Assembly: GCF_051594765.1 (NCBI RefSeq)
Contig: NZ_JBPPGJ010000017.1
Location: 74,693-138,692 of the forward strand
Reading direction: 5' to 3'
DNA length: 64,000 nt
DNA from: Paenibacillus_AR sp051594765
Lineage (GTDB): Bacteria > Bacillota > Bacilli > Paenibacillales > NBRC-103111
The position numbers and the translations under genes were made by a program. The notes under the pieces were generated by a model that was given only the letters and a program-made list of their open reading frames with translations, had not been told where the DNA came from and searched no databases. Each line of letters starts with the position of its first letter. Positions within the stretch are counted from its first letter, which is position 1. This document shows positions 33,129 through 41,730 of this stretch, piece by piece.

Positions 33129-34115
33129 ATGTTTAAGGGCAAACGGATCTTGATTACAGGTGGAACCGGCTCCTGGGGCCATGAGCTGGTGAAGCAGCTG
33201 CTGGAGAAGGAACCGGAGGAAGTGGTGGTGTATTCCCGGAACGAGTCGGGCCAGGTGGCGATGAAGCGCCATTTTGACGACAAGCGGTTGAAGTTCGTCA
33301 TCGGCGATATCCGGGATAAGGAAGCGCTGAAGGATGCCTGCGCCGGCATGCATTACGTCTATCATCTGGCAGCGCTGAAGCACGTGCCGGTCTGCGAGGA
33401 GCAGCCGCTCGAAGCGCTCAAGACCAATGTGACGGGCACCCAGAATGTCATCGAAGCGGCCATCGAAAATAAGGTGGAGAAGTGCATCTACATCTCCACG
33501 GACAAAGCGGCCAACCCGTCCAACTTCTATGGCATGACGAAGGCCATCGGCGAGAAGCTGATCGTGCAGGCGAACCAGCTGCGGACAGACACGAAGTTCA
33601 TCACAGTGCGGGGCGGGAATGTGCTTGGAACCAACGGCAGCGTCATCCATCTCTTCGTCAAGCAGATCATGGAAAACCAGGAGATCGGCATTACGGATCT
33701 GGAGATGACGCGCTTCTTCCTGACGATCCAGGATGCCATTACGCTTCTCTTCAAGGCCTCCGAGGAAGCCGTGGGCGGCGAGATCTTCGTCATGGTGATG
33801 CCGACCTGCAAGATCATGGACCTGGCCGACGTGTTGGCCGAGGAGCTGGGCGCCAAGGATATCCGGGTGAAGGAGCTGGGCGTCCGGCCGGGGGAGAAGA
33901 TCCACGAGATCCTCTATTCGGAGTACGAGAGCGCCAATACGGTCCAATACGACCATGAGTATCTGGTGATCCTGCCGACCATCGACATCCCGGGACTGAA
34001 GGAGGCCTATGCGAAGTATCCCAAGGTGACGAAGCCGCTCTACGTCTCGAGCGACGGCTTGATGTCCAAGGCGGAGATCCGGGAGCTTCTGGTCAAAGGA
34101 CGGTTTTTGCCATGA
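33129..34115 (+). CDS. CapE/PseB-type UDP-GlcNAc 4,6-dehydratase
   Basis: 328 residues from the second ATG at 33129 (six bases from AAGGAGG; 33126 is too close). NAD(P)-binding RILITGGTGSWGHELVKQLL, then AALKHVPVCEEQPLEALKTN and the active-site region ISTDKAANPSNFYGMTKAIG. PseB and CapE are inverting dehydratases that remove water at C4/C6 and flip C5. The Tyr in YGMTK resembles PseB more than CapE, which has Met there. Product fate depends on the next gene. Operon-coupled by ATGA overlap. Confidence 0.82.
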   Translation: MFKGKRILITGGTGSWGHELVKQLLEKEPEEVVVYSRNESGQVAMKRHFDDKRLKFVIGDIRDKEALKDACAGMHYVYHLAALKHVPVCEEQPLEALKTNVTGTQNVIEAAIENKVEKCIYISTDKAANPSNFYGMTKAIGEKLIVQANQLRTDTKFITVRGGNVLGTNGSVIHLFVKQIMENQEIGITDLEMTRFFLTIQDAITLLFKASEEAVGGEIFVMVMPTCKIMDLADVLAEELGAKDIRVKELGVRPGEKIHEILYSEYESANTVQYDHEYLVILPTIDIPGLKEAYAKYPKVTKPLYVSSDGLMSKAEIRELLVKGRFLP

Positions 34116-34939
34116 GAATACTCATCTTAGGCGGGAATGGGATGGCCGGGCACGTCATGGTCCGCTACTTCCGGGAGCAGCCGGGCTTCGGGGTGTTCTA
34201 TACCTCCCGGGACCGGAGCGATCCGAATGCGATCTACCTGGATGCCTCGCTGCCCGGGATGGCGGAGAGCATCATCGACGTGGTACGGCCGGACGTGGTT
34301 GTGAATGGCATCGGCATCCTGAACCAGGATGCCGTCAAGCGGGAGCGGGAGGCCGTGCAAATCAATGGCCTGCTTCCCCACCAGCTCCGGAAGAAGCTGG
34401 ATGCCGTCGGAGGCAAGCTGGTGCACATCAGCACCGATTGCGTCTTCTCCGGCAGCAAAGGGGATTACACGGAGCAGGATCCGCCGGACGGGGATTCGGC
34501 ATACGCCCGGACCAAGGCCATCGGCGAGGTGCGCAGCGACAACCATCTGACCGTGCGGACCTCCATCATCGGTCCGGAAATCCGGCCCAACGGCATGGGT
34601 TTATTCGATTGGTTCATGAAGCAGCAGGGCACCGTGCAGGGGTATACGGCGGCCATGTGGAACGGGGTGACGACCGTACAGCTGGCGCGGTCCGTTCACG
34701 AGCTGCTGAAGATGAACGTGACGGGGCTGATCCATCTGACCGCACCGGAGAAGATCAGCAAGCACGATCTCCTGCTCCTCTTCCAGGAGGTCTTCGGCAA
34801 GCATGACGTGACCGTGGAGCCGTACGACGGCTTCGTCCAGGACCGGACGCTGCGGAATACCCGGACGGACTTTCAGGTGGAGGTCCCGGGTTATCCGCAG
34901 ATGATCCGGGAGATGCGGGATTGGATGGAGCGGGCATGA
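34112..34939 (+). CDS. RmlD-type 4-keto-sugar reductase for an L-HexNAc
   Basis: 275 residues overlapping the dehydratase stop. SDR fold with RILILGGNGMAGHVMVRYF and catalytic region STDCVFSGSKGDYTEQD, then SAYARTKAIGEV (Tyr-x3-Lys). It resembles RmlD/WbvR and lacks the C-terminal cupin domain of CapF, so after the CapE-like step it would reduce the 4-keto group to give UDP-L-RhaNAc, which the WecB-like enzyme could turn into UDP-L-QuiNAc. The exact sugar is an inference from the family pattern. Confidence 0.75.
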   Translation: MRILILGGNGMAGHVMVRYFREQPGFGVFYTSRDRSDPNAIYLDASLPGMAESIIDVVRPDVVVNGIGILNQDAVKREREAVQINGLLPHQLRKKLDAVGGKLVHISTDCVFSGSKGDYTEQDPPDGDSAYARTKAIGEVRSDNHLTVRTSIIGPEIRPNGMGLFDWFMKQQGTVQGYTAAMWNGVTTVQLARSVHELLKMNVTGLIHLTAPEKISKHDLLLLFQEVFGKHDVTVEPYDGFVQDRTLRNTRTDFQVEVPGYPQMIREMRDWMERA

Positions 34940-35922
34940 CGGCCCCCTCCGTCCTGATCACCGGGGCCGGAGGCTTCACCGGTCTTCATGCCTGCCGGCA
35001 CTTTCTCGGCATGGGCTACCGGGTGACGGCGGTGGTCCGCAAGGAGCCGGAGAGGCTGGCGGCCGTTCTTGCCCCGGAATTGACCGGAGGGGCGGGAAGG
35101 AGCGCGGGGACGGGGGTGGCGGAGGCGGACGCCATGAACCGTCTCCGGATCGAGGTCTGTGATCTGATGGATTATCCAGGCGTCAAGGCGCTCATGGAAC
35201 GGGTGAAGCCGGATTCCATTCTTCACTTGGCCGGACGCAATTCGGTGCCGGAATCCAGACGCTTTCCCGCCGAATATTGGAACGCTAATGTGCAGGGCAC
35301 GCTTCACGTGCTGGAGGCTTCCCGGGAAGCGGGAGTAACGGGCGGGATCCTGGTGGTGGGCTCCATGCTGAGCTTCACGCCGGGACCGTCTCCGGTACCG
35401 CCCCACCCTTATTCCTTGAGCAAGACGGTCCAAGTGCTGCTGGCCCGATCCTGGGCCCATCTCTTCGACCTGCGGGTCATGGCGGCGGAGCCCTCCAACC
35501 TGATCGGACCCGGACCGACCAACGGCATCTGCGGGCTGTTGGCCCGCAAGATCGTCCGGTGGGAGGCGGGGGCGGACCGGGACCCGTTCCGGCTGTCTTC
35601 GGTGATGGAGAAGCGGGATTACCTGGATGTCCGGGATGCCTGCGCCGCATACGGGGCCATTCTCGAGCAGGGTGCCCCCGGGGAGCTGTACCGCTTCGGC
35701 TCGGGCGTATACCGGACGCTGGGCGAGGTGCTGGAGACGTACCGCAGCATTACCGGCAGAGAGCTGCCGGTGGTGATCGGCGGAAGCGGCGGCGGACCCG
35801 AGCCGAAGCCGATTGCCATGCGTACGGTGCTGCGCCTGGGTTGGCGGCCGGTGATTCCCTTCGAGCAGTCGCTGCGGGATGTGCTGGAGTATTTCCGAAG
35901 AACAGGAGGAGAAGAAGAATGA
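34936..35922 (+). CDS. NAD-dependent epimerase/dehydratase (GDP-mannose 4,6-dehydratase/Rmd-like SDR)
   Basis: 328 residues from ATG at 34936, overlapping the previous stop. Extended SDR: SVLITGAGGFTGLHACRHFL, ILHLAGRNSVPESRRFP, catalytic PHPYSLSKTVQV (Tyr-x3-Lys) and EKRDYLDVRDACAAYGAIL. This last segment resembles GDP-4-keto-6-deoxy-D-mannose reductases and related SDRs. No GDP-mannose pathway partner is seen in the window, so the substrate is open. A glycine-rich insert at about 50-70 (GGAGRSAGTG) is unusual. Confidence 0.7.
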   Translation: MTAPSVLITGAGGFTGLHACRHFLGMGYRVTAVVRKEPERLAAVLAPELTGGAGRSAGTGVAEADAMNRLRIEVCDLMDYPGVKALMERVKPDSILHLAGRNSVPESRRFPAEYWNANVQGTLHVLEASREAGVTGGILVVGSMLSFTPGPSPVPPHPYSLSKTVQVLLARSWAHLFDLRVMAAEPSNLIGPGPTNGICGLLARKIVRWEAGADRDPFRLSSVMEKRDYLDVRDACAAYGAILEQGAPGELYRFGSGVYRTLGEVLETYRSITGRELPVVIGGSGGGPEPKPIAMRTVLRLGWRPVIPFEQSLRDVLEYFRRTGGEEE

Positions 35923-36641
35923 TACCCAAGGTTTCCATCATCATCCCTTTTTATTGCGACCCCTATGTCCCGAATGCCATTCAGAGCGCGTTGGACCAGA
36001 CCTATCCCAACACGGAGATCATCATCGTGAGCGACGGCTCCCACAGCTACAATGAGCTTCTGATCCCGTATCTGAGCCATCCGAAGGTTCATTTCCTGGA
36101 GAAGGGCAACGGAGGAACGGCCAGCGCACTGAACGCCGGAATCCGGGCAGCTACAGGAGATTATGTGGCGTGGCTCAGCTCGGACGATATGTTCTATCCG
36201 TGGAAGCTGGCCCATCAGATGGCTTACATGATCCTGAACCGGGCGCGGATCTCCTTCTCCGATTATGACATCATGAACGAGCATGGCCAGGTGACGGGAA
36301 GCTGCGTGGGCTTGAAATTCCCGACGGCCATTGAGTTCTACCGGACGTTCTTGACGGGCAACCCGGTAAACGGCTGTACGGTGGTAGCCAGCCGCCATCT
36401 GATGCTGGAGCTGGGCCTGTTTGACGAAGGGCTGCCGTACACCCACGATTACGACCTGTGGTTCCGGGTGATCCTGTCCAAAGTGGATTTCCACTTTGTC
36501 AACGAGAACCTGATCAAATATAGGGTCCACAGCGGGATGGGGACCCATCGGCACCTTCCGACGATTATGGCGGAGGCGGAGCGGACCAAGGGGAAATGGG
36601 CATGGCAGATGATGCATCACATCAAGGAGTTGGGGGGATAA
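35919..36641 (+). CDS. GT2 glycosyltransferase
   Basis: 240 residues; ATG at 35919 overlaps the previous stop and sits behind AGGAGGAGAAG. The GT-A domain shows VSIIIPFYCDPYVPNAIQSA, IIIVSDGSHSYNELL, LSSDDMFYPWKLAHQM (metal site) and YTHDYDLWFRVI. It probably adds one sugar of the surface glycan; donor and acceptor cannot be told. The open frame upstream from 35559 is a shadow of the SDR gene. A methyltransferase gene follows after three bases. Confidence 0.8.
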   Translation: MIPKVSIIIPFYCDPYVPNAIQSALDQTYPNTEIIIVSDGSHSYNELLIPYLSHPKVHFLEKGNGGTASALNAGIRAATGDYVAWLSSDDMFYPWKLAHQMAYMILNRARISFSDYDIMNEHGQVTGSCVGLKFPTAIEFYRTFLTGNPVNGCTVVASRHLMLELGLFDEGLPYTHDYDLWFRVILSKVDFHFVNENLIKYRVHSGMGTHRHLPTIMAEAERTKGKWAWQMMHHIKELGG

Positions 36642-36644
36642 GGC

Positions 36645-37229
36645 GTGATCTACGAGACCAATGACCATGACCATATGGGCATGATGAAGCGGCTGATCGA
36701 CCACCGCTCCGCGAGCATGCTGGATGTGGGAGCCGGGGTGTGCCGGATCTCGGGGGATTTTCAGGTGCCGCTTATCCTTGCGCTGGAGGCTCACCGGCCC
36801 TATCTGGAGAACCGGACCAACCGGTCCCCCCACATCATCCCGCTGCACATGGACGCCTTGAAGATGGAAAAGGTGCTGCTGCCGAAGACGGTATCCTCCG
36901 TGCTGATCGCCGATGTGATCGAGCACGTGACCAAGAAGGAAGGGCTGGAGCTGCTTCGGCAGGCCGAGGTCATTGCAGTTAACCGGGTGGTGGTGTTTAC
37001 GCCGAGCGGGTATTTTCCCCAGGATGGCTATGACTATTACAACATGAACGGGGAGTATTACCAGACCCACCGCAGCGGCTGGACGCCGGAGGAATTCGAT
37101 CGGATGGGGTATACGGTGATTGTGCTGAAGGGGCTTCACGGCCCGGAGAATCCCTCCTTCGTCAAAGCCTTCGGTGCCGAGCATCCCCGAACCGATGCCA
37201 TCATCGCGTATAAGGAGTTTCCGGCTTGA
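36645..37229 (+). CDS. Class I SAM-dependent methyltransferase
   Basis: 194 residues starting at GTG. The SAM-binding motif is SMLDVGAGVCRISGDFQVPL at about residues 24-43, with ALEAHRPYLEN as the acidic second strand and SVLIADVIEHVTKKEG as motif IV. It lies among glycosyltransferases, so the substrate may be a sugar of the spore glycan, though protein methylation is possible. Sugar O-methylation is known on spore-surface rhamnose in the B. cereus group. Confidence 0.75.
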   Translation: MIYETNDHDHMGMMKRLIDHRSASMLDVGAGVCRISGDFQVPLILALEAHRPYLENRTNRSPHIIPLHMDALKMEKVLLPKTVSSVLIADVIEHVTKKEGLELLRQAEVIAVNRVVVFTPSGYFPQDGYDYYNMNGEYYQTHRSGWTPEEFDRMGYTVIVLKGLHGPENPSFVKAFGAEHPRTDAIIAYKEFPA

Positions 37230-37257
37230 GTCCGGCACCGGGGGGAGTGGAGCGGGA

Positions 37258-38343
37258 ATGAAGCTCTTGTTCGTCTATTACACGCCGAGCGGCGGGATGG
37301 AGACGCTGAACCGGATGCGGTGCCAAGCTCTTCAGGCTGCAGGCGTCGAATGCCATCAGCTGTATCTTCAGAACGGGTTCGGGCTGGAGAATATCCGGAA
37401 CATTCCGACCTATGTCACGGACCGGGATCAGGACGTGTCGGAGCTCTTGGCCCGCGAGGCGTATGACGCCATCGTGGTGACCTGCAACTATTACATCGTA
37501 CCCAAGCTCCGTGGCTTCGGGTATGGGGGGCGGATCATCTTCGAGGCGCAGGGCTTCGGCTACGGGGCGAAGGAGAAGGCGCAGGAGGCGCTGGCCCATG
37601 CCATGGGTTATCTGAACGGCCGGATCGATGCGGTGTTCTACCCGCCGACGCCCCACCTGGCGGAATACTTCCGGATGTATTATCCGGGACTGCGGCATTA
37701 CTGCTTCCATACGCCGTTGGATGTGAAGGTGTTCCGGCCCTTGGCGGTGGAGCCGCCTGCCCGTCCCATTCTCGGTTGGGTGGGCCGGCTGGAGGACAAC
37801 AAGAACTGGCGGGAGCTGCTCGCCATCGGAGCCCGGCTGGTCCATGCGGGTCTGATCGGCGAGCTGTGGATGTTCGTGGACGACTCGCTGTCCGTGCCGG
37901 AGGACCGGGCGGCCTTCATGGAGCTGGTCCCGGCGCTGGGGCTGCAGCCTTATCTGACCATCCGCTCCAATGTGAAGCATGCGGAGATGCCGGAGGTGTA
38001 CTCCCGCATCGGGCGGTCCGGCGGACTGCTGATCTCCACCTCGAAGATCGAGGCGGCGCCCTACGCCGTACTCGAAGCCATGAGCTGCCGCTGCCCGGTG
38101 CTGGCCACCGACTCTGACGGTGTCCGGATCTTCGTCACCCATAACGAGACGGGCAAGTTCTACCCCATCGGCAACGTGGAGGCCGCCGTATTCGAAGCGC
38201 GGATGCTTATGCACGACGCCGCTCTGCGGGAGAGCATCCTATCCCGTGCGCTCCGGAAGGTGCAGGAGGGCTTCACCCTGGAGCGGTACCGGGAGCACTT
38301 CCTGCGGATGCTGGCGGAGCTGGGCGTCGAGTACGGCGGCTGA
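37258..38343 (+). CDS. GT4 glycosyltransferase, MKLLF-YTPSGGMETLNR subgroup
   Basis: 361 residues from ATG at 37258 (ribosome site GGGGGGAGTGGAG); the open frame from 37174 runs through the methyltransferase end. Start MKLLFVYYTPSGGMETLNRM and the donor-binding half with ILGWVGRLEDNKNWRELLA and the region APYAVLEAMSCRCPVLATDS are shared closely with the minus-strand gene at 44245-45315. The two are paralogues flanking the rhamnose genes. The last gene of the plus-strand operon; a repeat-rich spacer follows. Confidence 0.82.
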   Translation: MKLLFVYYTPSGGMETLNRMRCQALQAAGVECHQLYLQNGFGLENIRNIPTYVTDRDQDVSELLAREAYDAIVVTCNYYIVPKLRGFGYGGRIIFEAQGFGYGAKEKAQEALAHAMGYLNGRIDAVFYPPTPHLAEYFRMYYPGLRHYCFHTPLDVKVFRPLAVEPPARPILGWVGRLEDNKNWRELLAIGARLVHAGLIGELWMFVDDSLSVPEDRAAFMELVPALGLQPYLTIRSNVKHAEMPEVYSRIGRSGGLLISTSKIEAAPYAVLEAMSCRCPVLATDSDGVRIFVTHNETGKFYPIGNVEAAVFEARMLMHDAALRESILSRALRKVQEGFTLERYREHFLRMLAELGVEYGG

Positions 38344-38383
38344 CGCCTGCCGGAAGCGCAGCCGGATGGTGCTGCGCGTCGTC

Positions 38384-38487
38384 GGAGCGTACCGGTGGAG
38401 CGTACCGGTGGAACGCGCCAATGGAGCGTGCCAGTGGAGCGTACCGGTGGAACGCGCCAATGGAGCGTGCCAATGGAGCGTGCCAGT
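38384..38487 (+). repeat. 13-base tandem repeat, eight copies
   Basis: Units such as GGAGCGTACCGGT, GGAACGCGCCAAT and GGAGCGTGCCAGT follow each other without gaps, with a partial ninth copy. The variants alternate in higher-order order (A-A-B-C-A-B-C'-C), which suggests duplication of a 39-base block. It lies between two genes and codes for nothing. Confidence 0.9.
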
Positions 38488-38528
38488 GGACGGAGCTATG
38501 CACCTCGCCTGAATAAAGGAATAAGCGA

Positions 38529-38700
38529 CGTTATTTCGCTCTATGAAGCCGCCAAATTGTGAAATAACGAAAAAAACTCCACTAATTTCGCACAATCATG
38601 GGGTCATGCCCCAAATGTGCCGGAATAGCGGAGTTTTTTCGTTTATCGGTCCGATCATCAGAGACACCGGCCCAAATAGCGGAGGTTTTTTCACTAAAAT
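38529..38700. repeat. Intergenic palindromic repeats with competing hairpins
   Basis: CGTTATTTC (38529-38537) pairs with GAAATAACG (38561-38569). An overlapping arm, AACGAAAAAAACTCC (38566-38580), pairs with GGAGTTTTTTCGTT (38630-38643) around an inner GGGG/CCCC stem. A third, partial copy (AAATAGCGGAGGTTTTTTC) lies at about 38675-38693. The two hairpins share bases and cannot form together. The outer one, with its A- and T-rich stem, could terminate transcripts from both sides. This looks like a dispersed palindromic element; its copy number in the genome is unknown. Confidence 0.6.
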
Positions 38701-38728
38701 CACACCATTCCCATTCGGCGCCGGCCGT

Positions 38729-39400
38729 TTACGGGAAAACATCCGTAACGTTCACGACCAGCCGATAAGCGACCTTGCGTATGCCGCCGGTGCCGGTGAC
38801 CGGTGTGAACCATCCTTTATCCCCCAGGCGCATCAACAACTGAGACGCCGACTTGCCGCTGATATCCAGGTGCTCCGCCAGATCGACAGGACGGATGGGG
38901 CGCGCCAGCGCACATGCGAAACGCAGAACCTCCTCCTCCGCCAGCAGCAGCCGGGAATTTGCGGATGGCCTGGGCCGGTATCGGCTTAGGACCATGCGAA
39001 GGAGAGTCATACAGAGCTCCGGCCTTTCCTTCACGTCATCATAAGCGAAGGAGATCACCTGGTATCCGATCCCGTGGAGGAAGGTTTCACGATTGAGCTC
39101 GTGGCAATATTTGTGCCGGTCCATATCCCGGACGTGGCTGGCATACCCCTTGATCTCCACCAGCAGCTTGACATAGCCGGGAAGCCAGGCGAAATCGGCA
39201 TAATAGGAGCGTCCGCGCCAGTCCAAAACCTCATGCTCCGGATGCAGGTGATTCAGGTCTCCCACCAGTGGCCACCAAACCTGCTTCAAGAAAAGAGTCT
39301 CTGCGTGCAGATTCGCCTGCTGCAGGCGTCTTTTCCGTTCCCCGGTGCTCACCTCCGTGTGTTTCACAAGAAATGCCGTATGCGCTTCTTCAAATGACAT
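38729..39400 (-). CDS. DUF559-like endonuclease-fold protein with winged-helix end
   Basis: 223 residues. About 60-130 resembles the PD-(D/E)XK/DUF559 nuclease fold: WRGRSYYADFAWLPGYVKLL, then VEIKGYASHVRD, where Asp and the Glu-Ile-Lys triad would be catalytic. The last 80 residues read as a winged helix (DLAEHLDISGKSASQLLMRL). It may be a restriction-like or repair nuclease. It breaks into the glycan region on the opposite strand from its left neighbours and has no methylase partner nearby. Confidence 0.65.
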   Translation of the reverse strand: MSFEEAHTAFLVKHTEVSTGERKRRLQQANLHAETLFLKQVWWPLVGDLNHLHPEHEVLDWRGRSYYADFAWLPGYVKLLVEIKGYASHVRDMDRHKYCHELNRETFLHGIGYQVISFAYDDVKERPELCMTLLRMVLSRYRPRPSANSRLLLAEEEVLRFACALARPIRPVDLAEHLDISGKSASQLLMRLGDKGWFTPVTGTGGIRKVAYRLVVNVTDVFP

Positions 39401-39419
39401 GTTCCCAGAACGCCTCCCA

Positions 39420-39463
39420 CAAAAAAATACGTCCCGGCGCTTCGCTGGAAGCCTCCGGGACGT
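39420..39463 (-). terminator. Terminator of the minus-strand glycosyltransferase
   Basis: On the minus strand ACGTCCCGG pairs with CCGGGACGT (complement of 39429-39463), followed by seven T (the A run at 39421-39427). Confidence 0.8.
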
Positions 39464-39521
39464 TCTTCGTCATCGTATGGGGAAATTATACATGCCCTTC
39501 CGGCAAATGCCAAGAACCTTC

Positions 39522-40559
39522 TTACCCTACGATCTTCTTCAGGATCTGCTCCAGCCGGTCGGTGCTCCGGTCCCAGCTCCAGCGGGACGCCTCGGCCTCA
39601 CCGGCAGCGGCGAGCCGGTCCCGCAGAGCAGGATCGCGGACCAGGCGGATTATATCGGCCGCCAGCCGGTCTTCATACCGGTAGCTCATCAGGCAGTTGA
39701 CCTCGTGGCGGCAGTACTCCATATTGCCGCCCGAGTATACGGTCACGAGAGCGGCCCCGCATTTCATCGACTCCAGCACCGGCAGCGGCGCCGCTTCGAA
39801 GGCGGATGCCGCCACATAGATGTCAGCTTGGTTGTAGTGGTAGCATAACTCCCGGTCATCGGCCGGCGTGTAGAAGCGGTAGAGGCCTGTGGCCTTGACG
39901 GCCTGAAGCTCCGGAGAATCGTAGAACTCCTGCGGCGGGCAAATCAGGTTGAACTCCACCCCCGGACAGTGCTGCCGGACGATATGCAGCTGCTCCAGCA
40001 GATAGTCCTGCTGCCGGTGCCAGGTGAAGCCTCCCTCCGGCTTCCGGACGATGGCCGTAATCTGCAGAGGATCGTGGGGATGGCGGAAGCGCATGTTATG
40101 GAATCCTTCGCTGACCCCCACCGGTATCGTGTGGGCTTCGATGCCGTGGGTCAAGCCGATGATGCTCTTCTGGTATTCAGACAAGGCGATGATATGGGGA
40201 GTGGCGTGGTAGGTAGGGAAGGATAAGTATTGCCCCTCCAAAAACATCGGCTCATAGCACATGGAAAGCCGCACATGCTTCCCCTTGCCCATGGCGCTGG
40301 CTAACGCGGAAGGGGGGACCGTAAGATGAAAGTTGGAAAGAATGACGTCGGCATAAGGGAAATCCTCTTGGCGGAGGACGGTGTGCGCGGTGCGGACCAG
40401 CCGGGAGCGAATGGGATATTCGACGGCACCGAGAGACGGCATCAGGATGGTCACGTCATGGCCGCGGTCCACCAAGCGGTCTGTCAGCTCCACGACGAGC
40501 CGCTGTCCCCCTCCTTTGCACAGGGTCAGAAACGGTATGGTAATGCGCAGGATGAACAC
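39522..40559 (-). CDS. GT4 glycosyltransferase
   Basis: 345 residues. GT-B features: an N-terminal GGGQRLVVELTDRLVDRGHD, then CYEPMFLEGQYLSFPTYHAT, and a donor region with YVAASAFEAAPLPVLESMK. The GTG start overlaps its own ribosome site (AGGAGGAGGTG), leaving a tight spacing; an ATT codon further in is the only alternative and less likely. It has its own terminator and is transcribed away from the rhamnose genes. Similar enzymes add hexoses or rhamnose to surface polysaccharides. Confidence 0.78.
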   Translation of the reverse strand: MFILRITIPFLTLCKGGGQRLVVELTDRLVDRGHDVTILMPSLGAVEYPIRSRLVRTAHTVLRQEDFPYADVILSNFHLTVPPSALASAMGKGKHVRLSMCYEPMFLEGQYLSFPTYHATPHIIALSEYQKSIIGLTHGIEAHTIPVGVSEGFHNMRFRHPHDPLQITAIVRKPEGGFTWHRQQDYLLEQLHIVRQHCPGVEFNLICPPQEFYDSPELQAVKATGLYRFYTPADDRELCYHYNQADIYVAASAFEAAPLPVLESMKCGAALVTVYSGGNMEYCRHEVNCLMSYRYEDRLAADIIRLVRDPALRDRLAAAGEAEASRWSWDRSTDRLEQILKKIVG

Positions 40560-40782
40560 CTCCTCCTGGTACGTTGCCCGATACGCCGGTCAGCGCCGGG
40601 TTAACGGCATGCTCCGTGGTCAGGGCTCATCTTCAGGATATGCGGGGGCGCTCCGGTCTGCGTGGACGAAGAGGCTCCGCTGCTTCCCAATTCACCATTG
40701 AAAGGGGCGTTCGTCCGGTTCCAAGCCGGACCGGCGGACGTAGGATATTGTACCGGATTATGTGGCAAGAGGAGGAATCAGG
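40560..40782. promoter_or_regulatory. Divergent spacer before the rhamnose genes
   Basis: No gene seen. A GTCCGGTTCCAAGCCGGAC hairpin lies near 40710, and on the minus strand CATATCCTG (complement of 40634-40642) weakly fits a sigma-K -10 for the glycosyltransferase. No clear plus-strand promoter. Confidence 0.35.
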
Positions 40783-41730
40783 TTGGCTAACCTAGGCGTA
40801 GTGACGGGGGGAGCGGGCTTCATCGGCTCTCATCTGACGGATCTCCTGATCCGGCAAGGCTGGAAGGTCCATGTGATCGATTCGCTGACCACCGGCACCC
40901 GGGAGCGGGTGAATTCGGAAGCATCGTTCCATGAATGCGACATCGCAAGTCCGGAGGCCGGGCAGCTCATCGTCCGCCTGCGTCCGGACGCCGTCTTCCA
41001 TCTGGCCGCCCAAGCGGATGTGCAGACCTCGCTCCGGAGCCCATCCCGGGACGCCGGGGTGAATCTGCTGGGAACGGTGCGCCTCTTGGAGGCCTGCCGG
41101 GAAGCGGGGGGAAGCAAGCTGATCTTCTCCTCCACATCAGGCGTGTACGGGGACCACGGCAGGGAGGTGTCCCTGGAGGAGGACGGGACATCGCCGATTT
41201 CCTTCTACGGGCTGTCCAAGCTGGCAGGGGAGGAATACGTGCGTATGTTCCACCGGCTGTTCGGCCTGCCCTGCTCGGTGCTTCGATATGCCAATGTGTA
41301 TGGCCCGCGCCAAACTGCCAAAGGGGAAGGTGGCGTCGTGGCCTTGTTTACGAACCGCTTGTTGCAAGGCGAGCCTCTCGTCATCTACGGCGATGGGGAA
41401 CAAACGCGGGATTTCATCTACGTGGAGGATGTGGCGGAGGCCAACCTTCGGGCTTATGAGGCGGGAGGGGCGGGAGAAACGGTGCAGATCGGCACCTCCC
41501 GGGCCACCACGGTGAACCGGCTGGCGGAGCTGCTGACCTCCATCCATGGCCAGCCGGTTCAACTACAGCGCGAGCCTTCCAGACCGGGGGATATCCGGCA
41601 CAGCTGCCTATCTTATGAGCGTGCCGAAGCGTTATTGGGCTGGTCTCCACATATACCGCTGGAACAGGGGTTGGAGCGGACCTATCAGGCCGCTGTACAC
41701 CACAATAGGGGAAAGGGCGGTGCGGCATGA
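40783..41730 (+). CDS. GalE-like UDP-sugar 4-epimerase/SDR
   Basis: 315 residues from TTG at 40783, seven bases after GAGGAGG. NAD-binding GVVTGGAGFIGSHLTDLLIR, substrate region FHLAAQADVQTSLRSPSRDA, catalytic SSTSGVYGDHGRE and SFYGLSKLAGEEYVRMF (Tyr-x3-Lys), then RYANVYGPRQ. Extended SDRs with these features interconvert UDP-Glc/Gal or UDP-GlcNAc/GalNAc, or act as dehydratases. It heads the rhamnose operon and overlaps the RmlC gene by four bases. Confidence 0.8.
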   Translation: MANLGVVTGGAGFIGSHLTDLLIRQGWKVHVIDSLTTGTRERVNSEASFHECDIASPEAGQLIVRLRPDAVFHLAAQADVQTSLRSPSRDAGVNLLGTVRLLEACREAGGSKLIFSSTSGVYGDHGREVSLEEDGTSPISFYGLSKLAGEEYVRMFHRLFGLPCSVLRYANVYGPRQTAKGEGGVVALFTNRLLQGEPLVIYGDGEQTRDFIYVEDVAEANLRAYEAGGAGETVQIGTSRATTVNRLAELLTSIHGQPVQLQREPSRPGDIRHSCLSYERAEALLGWSPHIPLEQGLERTYQAAVHHNRGKGGAA

